Under the pieces are notes generated by a model. That model was not told the DNA's origin. It ran no database searches and worked only from the letters and a program-made list of their open reading frames with translations. Positions 56,053-63,788 of a DNA stretch of 64,000 bases are shown piece by piece; within the stretch, counting starts at the first letter, position 1; each line of letters starts with the position of its first letter. The stretch is from RYN-230 sp963717125 (GTDB lineage: Bacteria > Actinomycetota > Actinomycetes > Streptosporangiales > Streptosporangiaceae), in NCBI GenBank assembly GCA_963717125.1, contig CAVQVG010000007.1, positions 248,001-312,000 on the forward strand, given 5' to 3'. The translations under genes and the position numbers were made by a program.

Positions 56053-56346
56053 TCAGCCATTGGCACTCGGCGTGAGCACATATGCGATCTTGAACGCGGC
56101 TGTCTCGACCTCGCTAATGCGCGTTATCCGGTCGGCCCACGACCACCAGAACCACAACGCCCCGTCCGCATCCGCGACGTAGATGGCTTCCGCGAGTTGC
56201 GGCACCGCCACATTGGCGACGTTCACGCACGCATACCGATTTGTTGGGGTCACGTGCGCCGAGAACCCCCGGCCTCTCAGATTTCCGGCCAGCGCGTTCA
56301 ACTGTTCCGCCACCTCGGTGGTGACGTTGGCTCCAGTTTCGGTCAT
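56053..56346 (-). CDS. hypothetical protein (97 aa)
   Basis: MTETGANVTTEVAEQLNAL, then an alpha-beta domain (GRGFSAHVTPTNRYACVNVA, IYVADADGALWFWWSWAD). ATG 56346 has GGGGAGA and overlaps the upstream zinc-finger gene by ATGA. Small proteins of this type accompany XRE regulators in actinomycete genomes; function unknown. Confidence 0.68.
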   Translation of the reverse strand: MTETGANVTTEVAEQLNALAGNLRGRGFSAHVTPTNRYACVNVANVAVPQLAEAIYVADADGALWFWWSWADRITRISEVETAAFKIAYVLTPSANG

Positions 56347-56528
56347 CGCGGCGTCTCCCCACCTGACTTGCCCGAACCGCTGCAATCCAGGCATGACCTC
56401 CGCGCCGGGCCCGTGCCGGACCGGCCCAAGGCCCCGTGGACCAGGACCCGTCGCGATTGACGGAACTTCCATCCCCGGCCGCGGCAGGACCGGCAGTCGC
56501 CAGCCTCACGCTGGTGTACGTCGTTCAT
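56343..56528 (-). CDS. small DnaJ-type zinc-finger protein
   Basis: 61 aa with paired CxxCxGxG motifs: CRSCRGRGWKF near residue 12 and CLDCSGSG near residue 48, the DnaJ central-domain zinc-binding pattern without a J domain. ATG 56528; the frame is open to 56600. Overlaps the 97-aa gene, so both are made together. Divergent from the XRE gene at 56657. Confidence 0.68.
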   Translation of the reverse strand: MNDVHQREAGDCRSCRGRGWKFRQSRRVLVHGALGRSGTGPARRSCLDCSGSGKSGGETPR

Positions 56529-56656
56529 GCATCCAAGGTCGCGGGCATGAGCGCGCCAACCCATCCCCCGCTGGCCTATCCCATAAGGGGATAGGCTCAC
56601 AGGCAGTCAGCCAGTAGTTACAGTCGCGCCCACGCACTGATCGAACGGACGACTAC

Positions 56657-58082
56657 ATGCCTGCCCGTGGCACCGAGTTAATCGAGATCCCTGACGGGTT
56701 CTGGACCCTGCCGCAGACCATCGCGGCCCTGCGCTCCCGGGACATCGGGAAACTCTTCTTACTGGTCCAGCAGCACACCGAGGCCAGCCAGACTCAGATC
56801 GCCACCGCATGCGGCATGACTCAACCCAAGATCAGCGCGATCGTACGGGGGAACCAGCAGGTCCAGCACTTGGCCAGGTTCGAGACCATCGCCGAGGCAC
56901 TGAAAATGCCCGATTCGGCACGCACAATCTTGGGCCTTGCACCGCACGCTAGGCCGCATCCGGCGAGAGGCACGCAACAGCCAAGGCCGCTTAGCCTCGA
57001 TCCAGGGGACAGGCAGGAGGAACAGGACCCGGTGCGACGACGAGAGTTTGTCGGGCTCGCTGGTGCAACCATGCTCAGCGCCATGTTCGGCCCTGCCGCA
57101 GACGGCAAGCTGGTCGCCTCTGAACCACTCGCCCCGGTGCTCACCGGACACATCGCGACCGCAACCGCTGGCCAGATCGACAGCCCTCCCGACCTCACAG
57201 CGCTGACGGCAGCCGTCAACCGGGCCAGACGCGAGTACCAGGCATGCCGGTACTCAGAGCTGATCAACTACCTTCCCGATCTGCTCGCACAGCTCCACGC
57301 AGCCTCGGTCGCAATGGACGGCGATGACCGTCTCCGCGTACACGCTCTGTCAGCCGACGCGCACCACGTCGCCGCTGGTCTGCTGCTCAAACTGGACGAC
57401 CAGGGCTTGGCCTACCTCGCAGCCGATCGCAGCATGCACGCGGCCCGAGCGAGTGAAGACCCCCTCATGGTCGGAGCGAGTGCACGAATAATCACGCACA
57501 CCCTGATGCGTGGCGGCCACCTGGCCGCGGCCACTGCGACCGCCAGCAGCTACGCCGCCCAGCTCGACCACGACGTTTCACCGCACACCCCCGAATCCCT
57601 GTCGGTGTACGGGTCAATCCTGCTGCGTGGCGCAACAGCCGCTGCTGCACACGACAACCGCGCTGCGGCCCACGAGCTGCTAGCCGAGGCCGATGACGCG
57701 GGACGACGGCTCGGCATGGACAGAAACCTCCGCGGCACCGCATTCGGCCCAACCAACGCCAAGCAGCACCGGGTCAACATCGCCGTCACGCTGGGGGACG
57801 CCGGAACCGCGGTGCAGGTGGCCCGCGAGCATTGATCTGAGCACAATCAAGGTCACCGAACGAAAGGCCAGCCTGCTCATCGACACCGCTCGCGCATTCC
57901 TCCAGTGGGGAAAGCATGAGAAGGCATACATCGCCCTGCGCGCAGCCGAGCAGACCGCGCATGAGGAAGTCACCGGTCGCCCGGCCGTACACCGACTTGT
58001 CCGCGAACTCATTACCTCGGCCCCACCCACAGTCAGACGAGATGCTGAGCAATTCGCCAGCCAGATCGGTGTATCCCGGTGA
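56657..58082 (+). pseudogene. XRE regulator with TPR-like C-terminus, frameshifted near the end
   Basis: A start-proximal HTH (TQIATACGMTQPKISAIVRG, residues ~46-66) follows a helix; a twin-arginine-like stretch (RRREFVGLAGATMLSAM) and an alpha-solenoid follow. After GDAGTAVQVAR the sense moves one frame to SIDLSTIKVTERKASLLIDT, FLQWGKHEKAYIALRAAEQT; the shift lies at 57826-57832. Restored length ~474 aa. Its final stop overlaps the GTG of the flavoprotein gene. Such regulators commonly sit beside flavoprotein and NUDIX genes in actinomycetes. Confidence 0.75.
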
Positions 58083-58666
58083 ACCGCGATCCGTCCCGGC
58101 GCACCCTCTCGGTCATCGTGTGCGGCGCAGGCCCCGCCACGGCCATTGGACACGCTCGTCAAGCTCGCGCGTGACCGTGGCTGGACCGTTCAGGTCATCG
58201 CCACCCCGGCCGCACTGGAGTTCTTCGATGCGGAGGCCATCGAGGAACTAACCGGAAGCCCGGTCCGCAGCCAGTACCGCAAGCCGGGCGAACCCAGGTC
58301 GGAGATCCCCGCCGCCATCATCGTCGCCCCAGCGACCTACAACACGATCAATAAGTGGGCGCAGGGAATCAGCGACACCTACGCGCTTGGCATCCTGGCT
58401 GAAACCACAGCCCTTGACGTCCCGATCGTCGTGCTCCCCTTCGTTAACACCGCGCTAGCGGGCCGTCAGCCGTTCCGGCGCAGCGTTGAAGCCTTGCGTG
58501 CCGAAGGCGTGCAGATTCTCCTCGGCCCTGGCGGCATCGAGCCGCATCCACCCCACACGGGTGGCGCTCTCATCGACAGCTACCCTGGCACCTCGCCCTG
58601 GACGAAGCCGACCGCCTGCTCAGCTCCACCCCACGGCGCGATCGTCCCACCAGCGGCACTCAATGA
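58079..58666 (+). pseudogene. flavoprotein (phosphopantothenoylcysteine decarboxylase-like), two frameshifts
   Basis: Starts GTG 58079 (NRDPSRRTLSVIVCGAGPAT), shifts near 58148-58152 into DTLVKLARDRGWTVQVIATP, VAPATYNTINKWAQGISDTY, VLPFVNTALAGRQPFRRSVE, LLGPGGIEPHPPHTGG, then shifts again near 58587-58592 to PWHLALDEADRLLSSTPRR. Restored length ~195 aa. The fold binds FMN and decarboxylates cysteine-like residues (HFCD family). Convergent with and overlapping the NUDIX gene by 7 bp. Confidence 0.72.
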
Positions 58667-59229
58667 GAGACGGCCAGGCCATCCAAGGTCAGTAGCCGCA
58701 GCAGCGCCACCAACGTCCCGGCATGCCAAATGTGCCCCTCAGCGATGAGACCCGGAACCGAACCGAGCGGAACCCACTCCACCCGCGCAACATTGCCCGC
58801 CGCGGTCGGTTCCCCCGCATGAGCTGGATCGCGGCCAATGAATGCCACCTGCTCGCAGTCCACCGTTTCAGGCAAAGGCCGAAACGTGATCAGGTGCTCC
58901 ACGCGGCCCGCTCGGTACCCGGTGGTGTCCTCCGCCTCGCGAGCAGCCGCCTCGGCCGGGTCCTCGTCCTCGTCAACCTGGCCGCCCGGAAGCTCCCACC
59001 CCCACATATCCGGCACGAACCGATGCCGCCACACCAGCAGCACATGCCGCTGATCATCCAATAACGCCATCAACGCAGCCTGCGGGAGCCGCACCACGTG
59101 CTCCCAGACCCGCTCACCGTCCGGCAGCTCGACATCCATTTGCCCAAGCCACAACTCCGGACTCCCGTAGATCTCCCGCGTGCCGAAGGTCCGCCACCGG
59201 CCCGGCTCACCGCTAATCGCACCAGTCAC
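58660..59229 (-). CDS. NUDIX hydrolase with altered Nudix box
   Basis: 189 aa. ADP-ribose-pyrophosphatase-like fold (RWRTFGTREIYGSPELWLGQ, HVVRLPQAALMALLDDQRHV, LPGGQVDEDEDPAEAAAREA). The Nudix box G-x5-E-x7-RE is intact, but the following EE that binds metal is replaced by DT (REAEDTTGY), which may weaken or change catalysis. Start uncertain: GTG 59229 is chosen; the frame is open to 59247. Forms a module with the flavoprotein and XRE genes. Confidence 0.75.
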   Translation of the reverse strand: MTGAISGEPGRWRTFGTREIYGSPELWLGQMDVELPDGERVWEHVVRLPQAALMALLDDQRHVLLVWRHRFVPDMWGWELPGGQVDEDEDPAEAAAREAEDTTGYRAGRVEHLITFRPLPETVDCEQVAFIGRDPAHAGEPTAAGNVARVEWVPLGSVPGLIAEGHIWHAGTLVALLRLLTLDGLAVSH

Positions 59230-59622
59230 AGCCCCGACGTTACACAACCGATCGACACATCCACTGCCGAGTTAAGCCGTACTAGATCAAGGCGGCGCCT
59301 GCGGCGTCGCTGGCCCGGCACCAGCGCCCGGCCTCTGGCCTTGACGGCCCCGGCCGGGCGCGCGTCGGGGCCCCGACAGTCCCCGAACACCACTGACCAG
59401 CTCTGCCACAGGGAAGGCCGCAGGGAGGACACGGCTCGTTGACGCACCGGGCAGTGCAGCCCCACGGCGGTTAGCGCATCAAGTCACCAGTGGACTCACC
59501 CGGACCGGGATCGTATTACGCCGTCCACTCCGGTCAAGCAGTGGCTGATCGCATGATCCTTTGGCCCGGCCCCTCCACACGGCCCGAACCCTACGGGCTG
59601 CCCCTTGGCCCGCGCGGAGTCT
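59230..59622. other. 393-bp gap without a convincing gene
   Basis: GC-rich, with several short dyads around 59288-59385 (ggcgcctgcggcgtc, ggccttgacggccccggcc). No frame has a start site and a recognisable product. Confidence 0.4.
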
Positions 59623-59751
59623 CTACCAGTCCAAAGCATCAAGCAGCCGCAACTTGACCTCCACTCCCGGCTCCACAACCTCGGCACCTATCGGGTGAAG
59701 GCCCCAGGCCGTCAGCCCCGCACCAGGCACCGAGGTAGGAGCAGGGTCCAT
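59623..59751 (-). CDS. possible small protein (42 aa)
   Basis: MDPAPTSVPGAGLTAWGLHP followed by IGAEVVEPGVEVKLRLL. ATG 59751 has AGGTGG about 8 nt before it. The composition looks coding, but there is no known family and it might be a fragment of a larger lost gene, since the frame stays open upstream. Confidence 0.3.
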   Translation of the reverse strand: MDPAPTSVPGAGLTAWGLHPIGAEVVEPGVEVKLRLLDALDW

Positions 59752-59778
59752 GATTAGCGCCACCTGCGGCACCCGGTC

Positions 59779-59890
59779 CGATGTCAAGGCGTCGTTGACA
59801 CCAAAGTGGCGGGGACGGGTCGTCGATAACGACCAGTACGCCGCGTTTGTCCGGGCGTGTCATAGCCGCCTACAACGGGGAGCGAATTTA
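59779..59890 (+). pseudogene. remnant of the AICE small HTH gene
   Basis: SLTPKWRGRVVDNDQYAAFV then, one frame over, RVIAAYNGERI aligns with SLTPKRPRRVVENDEYAAFL and RRVIRAYSRR of the element A HTH gene (39499-39816). The C-terminal HTH is missing and a stop follows. This shows that segment B once carried AICE core genes. Confidence 0.6.
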
Positions 59891-59952
59891 AGTAGCCGTG
59901 CTATAGATCGAGTCGGCATCGTACCTTAAGGTTAAGACGCAGAAGGGGGATC

Positions 59953-60399
59953 ATGAGCGTAGGGCGGGCGGTGCTGGCGGTCGGTCTCTTCCTCGATGTC
60001 GTCGGCACCCTGTTTATCTCGTGGGACGTGCGCAAGGGGCAGGATGCCACCAAGTTGAGCGTCTCGGTGCTTCAATACCTGATCCGACTCGGAGACCACG
60101 ACGATGCCAACGAAATTAAGGCACGCGAGGCTGAGGCGACGATCGCGAAGATCCGCCTCATGGACCCGACCGGCACCAACCAGGAGCTAGCCCCGACTCG
60201 GGAAAAGATGGAGGAATGGCTTGAGAATTGGAAGATTATTTCGGATGCCGAGATTCTTTCGCGCAAGCAGACGGACGCCGAGATTGATGGCATCTCCGAT
60301 GAACTCGTCGCCCGAAAAAAGCTGATCTACGCAGCAATTGCGCTCGTTTTCCTCGGCGGTGTTTTGGAATTCATCGCTGGTGTTTGGCTGGGCGCCTAA
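59953..60399 (+). CDS. two-transmembrane hypothetical protein
   Basis: 148 aa. Helix 1 AVLAVGLFLDVVGTLFISW (residues ~6-24) and helix 2 LIYAAIALVFLGGVLEFIAG (~124-143) flank a charged, helical ~95-residue loop (NEIKAREAEATIAKIRLMDP, LSRKQTDAEIDGISDELVAR). agaaggggg precedes ATG 59953. AT-richer than its surroundings. Unknown; the hairpin-with-loop layout is seen in some toxin or phage-exclusion proteins, which is speculation. Confidence 0.65.
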   Translation: MSVGRAVLAVGLFLDVVGTLFISWDVRKGQDATKLSVSVLQYLIRLGDHDDANEIKAREAEATIAKIRLMDPTGTNQELAPTREKMEEWLENWKIISDAEILSRKQTDAEIDGISDELVARKKLIYAAIALVFLGGVLEFIAGVWLGA

Positions 60400-61173
60400 A
60401 TTCACCCTTTCGCTTTGGACCGTTGGAGTGAGCGATAAGTCAGCAGGTGATGCTCTTCAGTGGATGGGTCAACGCGATACTTCAGGGCAACGAACCTGCG
60501 GCATGCGTCAACCTGCGTCATGTCGGGGCCCCCTGCTCTTCCTCGCTGATCACAGCCGGCGGGATCCTCATGGCTGTGCTCGATCTGCATACTGTCGCCT
60601 CCTGCAGCTGGACCCTCTGAAAGTACACGGCTCACCGGCCAGCGCATCAGCGCCTGTTCCTGTAACGGATCCGTAAACGGGATACGGCGGGACCGGCCGG
60701 ACCGCAGGAGGATGCTGGCGATGCGTGACCCGCGTTCGCCGAGCTGGACGGCACAGGAACCTGATTTGTGCACGGATTTGTGCACGAGACGCGGCGGGCC
60801 GGGCCGAGACGGGAGGAGACGCGGAACCTTCGAGAGGACTTCCGTCGCATGTCTGCCGAGGCTAGCGCAGTGGCGGGAGATCGGGCGAGACGCCAGACAC
60901 GGGTGTCGTACGGCTCATAACCCAGCGACTACCGAAGCGCCTCCGGCGAGGCGCTCGGGCTCCGGTGGCGGCAAACGCCCGGGATGCCACACACAGCCAT
61001 ATTTCGGCCGCGAGCGAGGCGAGTGGAAGTTTGCCGCGTTCACCCTTTTTGGGTGGATAATAGGCGGTTGTCAAAGGTGTCTCCTGACCCTAAGCTGTCA
61101 GTGTTCACAAAGGGTCCGCTTGGGAACCATGATTTGCATTCAATTACGTACCAGCTAAAGGAAGGCTGTTAAC
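60400..61173. other. 774-bp gap without a convincing gene
   Basis: No frame shows a good start with a recognisable product. It contains a degenerate copy of the element A palindrome (TGACCCTAAGCTGTCA at 61085-61100) about 75 bp before the next gene. Confidence 0.4.
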
Positions 61174-61557
61174 GTGACGGCTGTTGACGACAGAGCTAAT
61201 GCCCTAGGAATGTCCGCTATTGAGCAAATCGCCAGGGTATCCACATTAGTTAACGAGGCTAAGGCGCAACATCCCCAAGGAGCACCCGTTAACCTCGGTA
61301 GGATTCAGCAAGAGTTTCAAGAATTAATAGATATCAACAGAGAAATTCACACAATCATAGTGCAGAATCCAGGAATTAGCCCCACCTCCGGGTTCCCGAA
61401 GTCTGTCAATCAAAACATCCAGAGGTTGACGGTAGACATTCGCGGTCTCCAGCGTCGCGCCAATCCACGCGATTACGAAAAGCTGCTAAGGATGGCTAAC
61501 CTGGCCGCCGATCTTGCCTTGAAAATTATGGAACTAGTCAATTCTCGCCAACGCTGA
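61174..61557 (+). CDS. hypothetical helical protein (127 aa)
   Basis: GTG 61174 with aaggaagg upstream. Helical throughout: SAIEQIARVSTLVNEAKAQH, RIQQEFQELIDINREIHTII, YEKLLRMANLAADLALKIME. AT-rich codon use (gtt, tta, aat), unlike the core genome, suggesting transfer. No family recognised. Last gene of segment B; 61558-61828 after it holds only att 3 flank. Confidence 0.6.
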   Translation: MTAVDDRANALGMSAIEQIARVSTLVNEAKAQHPQGAPVNLGRIQQEFQELIDINREIHTIIVQNPGISPTSGFPKSVNQNIQRLTVDIRGLQRRANPRDYEKLLRMANLAADLALKIMELVNSRQR

Positions 61558-61828
61558 TCGGGAATGCGCATTAGATGACCGACGCTTCTGCGTGGGCATC
61601 CAAGGACAGAAGATCCCGCGGCAGGAACAAGCCGACGCCGCTGGCTCGGCGTCAGCGCCCCGGGCTCTGCATGGAGTGCACAGGAGCGCGCGAAGGCAAA
61701 CCGGTCTCTCACGGCCATCTCACAGACTGTGCGAACGGCACCGGACGGGGGCGCTCTCATCAGACACGTAGTAGACCCTGACCTGCGGAAATGGATTTGC
61801 CAGCACTCGCCGGACACCCGGCAGTCGT

Positions 61829-61872
61829 CTGGGGGTCAAGGGGTCGCCGGTTCAAATCCGGCCGTCCCGACC
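61829..61872 (+). other. att site 3 (segment B right end)
   Basis: Third exact 44-bp copy of the tRNA-Pro 3' end. Right of it begins copy 2 of the XRE module. Confidence 0.92.
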
Positions 61873-61887
61873 AGACGTTGCAGGTCA

Positions 61888-61919
61888 GAGGCCGTTTCAC
61901 CGGTTGGTGAGATGGCCTC
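61888..61919. terminator. hairpin after att 3 (tRNA-type terminator)
   Basis: gaggcc (61888-61893) pairs with ggcctc (61914-61919) and inner tcacc with ggtga. It covaries with the hairpin at 51558-51589. Downstream of tRNA-Pro itself no such hairpin remains. Confidence 0.65.
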
Positions 61920-61926
61920 TTGATCG

Positions 61927-61947
61927 TTTGACCGCACTTTGACCGCA
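61927..61947 (+). repeat. arm-type repeats after att 3
   Basis: TTTGACCGCA at 61927-61936 and 61938-61947, same spacing as after att 2 (51597-51617); the single base between them differs (c versus g). Confidence 0.5.
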
Positions 61948-62097
61948 GGATTTGGCGGCATTTCGCGGCATCCTGTGTTCAAAAAGAGTGGTCAGTGTCA
62001 CCGTCCGGCAAGGGTCTATCAGCCGCGTCCGGTCGCGGATGTGGCCGGGCGCATACCCTTGGTGATTGGCAGCGGATCGACCCCTGTGGGGTGAGGC

Positions 62098-63339
62098 ATG
62101 CTCGATGATCTCGCCGGTAAGCGGACTGGTGAGCGGATCCAGATCCTGCGCGAGCGCAAGGGCCTGTCCCGGCCGGTGCTGGCCGGGCTGGTGGGTATGT
62201 CCGCGTCCTGGCTGAAAGGGATCGAGCAGGGCCGGCGGCTGCCGCCGCGCCTGCCGGTGCTGGTGAAGCTCGCGGAAGCGCTCGCCGTCGGTGATGTAGC
62301 CGTGCTGGCCGGGACGGACATGGACCTTGGGGGTGCGGTCTCGGTCCCGGTGGCGTCCTTCGCCCGGATCCCGCATGACGCGGTCCCCGCCATTCGGGAC
62401 GCGGTCCGGGACCCCATGCTGTCCGCGCCGGGCTCGCATATTGATGTGGAGAGCCTGGTGTCGCGCACGGCTGACGCGTGGCGGCTGTGGCATACCTCGC
62501 GGGAGCACCGCACGGAGGTGGGCCGCATCCTCCCCCGCCTGGTCACCGATGCCCGGGCCGCGGCCCGGTCGGCTGAGGGAGCGCAACGGCGTACGGCGAA
62601 CGCGGTGCTGGCCGAGGTGTACGCGCTGGCCCAGCACGAGATCGTCTGGGCCAGCGAAGCCGAACTGACCTGGACTGTCGCCGATCGCGCCATGACCGCC
62701 GCGCAGGAAGCCGACACGCCGGTCGCCCTGGCCGGGGCGGCCTGGACGCTGGGCATGGTCCAGCGGTCGGCCGGTGATGTTGACGGTGCGCTGTCCCTGG
62801 CCCGAGATGCTGCGGGGCTGCTGGAACCTCTGATGGATGCCGGGGATGCGGACGTGCACGGCCTGGCCGGGGCGCTGGAGCTGCACGCGGCCACAACATG
62901 CGCCAAGGCGGGGCGGGAAGGGGATGCGTGGCGGTACTGGGACCGGGCTGGCGTCATCGCCCGTGGGCTGCCTGGTGGCTACCACCATCCGTGGACGATG
63001 TTCGGGTCGTCGAACGTGGACTTGCATGCGGTGTCGATCAGCGCAGACCTGGCCAAGTCGCAGGAGGCACGCAGTCGCGCTGAGCAGATCGACCCGGAGA
63101 GCATCCCAAGCCGGGAACGCCGCGGCCGACTTGGCGTGGAGATCGCACGTTCTTATGGCCAGCGGCAGGACTACCCGGGCATGCTGCACTGGCTGGAGCT
63201 GGCCTATCAGACCTCAACTGACTCAGTCCGGTACTCACCCTCAGCCCGGCAAATGGCCTCAGAAGCCGTCGATCACGGCGGCCCGCTGATCAGCCGCCGG
63301 GCCCGCGTACTCGCGGGCAGACTCGGTCTGCCCCTGTAA
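62098..63339 (+). CDS. XRE-family regulator with TPR-like domain, copy 2
   Basis: 413 aa, about 94% identical to the product of 51737-52978. Same XRE HTH (RIQILRERKGLSRPVLAGLV, SASWLKGIEQGRRLPP). Differences cluster at residues ~79-118 (AVSVP, AVRDPMLSAPGSHID) and ~245-260 (AAGLLEPLMDAGDAD). ATG 62098 fixes the start of both copies. Intact frame, so it is under selection or recent. Confidence 0.88.
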   Translation: MLDDLAGKRTGERIQILRERKGLSRPVLAGLVGMSASWLKGIEQGRRLPPRLPVLVKLAEALAVGDVAVLAGTDMDLGGAVSVPVASFARIPHDAVPAIRDAVRDPMLSAPGSHIDVESLVSRTADAWRLWHTSREHRTEVGRILPRLVTDARAAARSAEGAQRRTANAVLAEVYALAQHEIVWASEAELTWTVADRAMTAAQEADTPVALAGAAWTLGMVQRSAGDVDGALSLARDAAGLLEPLMDAGDADVHGLAGALELHAATTCAKAGREGDAWRYWDRAGVIARGLPGGYHHPWTMFGSSNVDLHAVSISADLAKSQEARSRAEQIDPESIPSRERRGRLGVEIARSYGQRQDYPGMLHWLELAYQTSTDSVRYSPSARQMASEAVDHGGPLISRRARVLAGRLGLPL

Positions 63340-63453
63340 CCGCGGGGCGCACACTGCACCTCTCCCCGCCCGGCTACGCACCGCGCCTTCCCAGGTACGC
63401 ACCGCCGCCTATGGTCACAGGCGCATCAGTGGGCCGACGGGAAGGCACGGAGA

Positions 63454-63573
63454 GTGCCCTGGACCAGCACACAAGCATTGGAAACCCTCGCCAGTGAACT
63501 TGGCGGGTGTGGCTACGACGCGAAGTTAATCGCCCCGCAGGGACGCCCCGGTGCGCCAGGTGGCGGCGAATGA
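63454..63573 (+). CDS. very small protein (39 aa), copy 2
   Basis: MPWTSTQALETLASELGGCG then YDAKLIAPQGRPGAPGGGE. GTG 63454 has gaaggcacgga upstream; ends in an ATGA overlap with the 72-aa gene. Fuller version of the 24-aa product of copy 1, which supports both as real genes. Confidence 0.5.
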   Translation: MPWTSTQALETLASELGGCGYDAKLIAPQGRPGAPGGGE

Positions 63574-63788
63574 GCGGCAACGGCACCGACGTTGAGCTGG
63601 CGATGCTGCGTGCGGAGTTCCCCGGCCATCTGATCGGTGAGGAGTCCATCATGGGCCGGCTTCGCTATGTCGCCCGCCGTCGGCGAGAAGGGACGCACCC
63701 GCACACCGTCGTCACACCGGATCTTGGTGAGCTGCGGGCGGCGCTAGAAGCCGGCCGGACCTCGGAAGCTGGACAGGTGAACGGATGA
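63570..63788 (+). CDS. small conserved protein, copy 2
   Basis: 72 aa; close to the 71-aa copy 1 product (ELAMLRAEFPGHLIGEESIM identical; RLRYVARRRREGTHPHTVVT). The C-terminus is reworked (GRTSEAGQVNG versus GQAVTRQVDG). ATG 63570 and the stop overlap both neighbours. Confidence 0.72.
   Translation: MSGNGTDVELAMLRAEFPGHLIGEESIMGRLRYVARRRREGTHPHTVVTPDLGELRAALEAGRTSEAGQVNG

Larger units (their letters stand above)
51544..61872 (+). mobile_element. segment B: att-flanked segment without integrase (CIME-like)
   Basis: 10.3 kb between att 2 and att 3. No integrase, rep or translocase gene is present, but AICE leftovers are: a probable relaxase tail (54027), a broken copy of the AICE HTH gene (59779) and excisionase-like HTH proteins. 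The att sites could let it excise with an integrase acting in trans, the definition of a cis-mobilisable element. Alternatively it is the decayed body of an older AICE. Confidence 0.65.
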
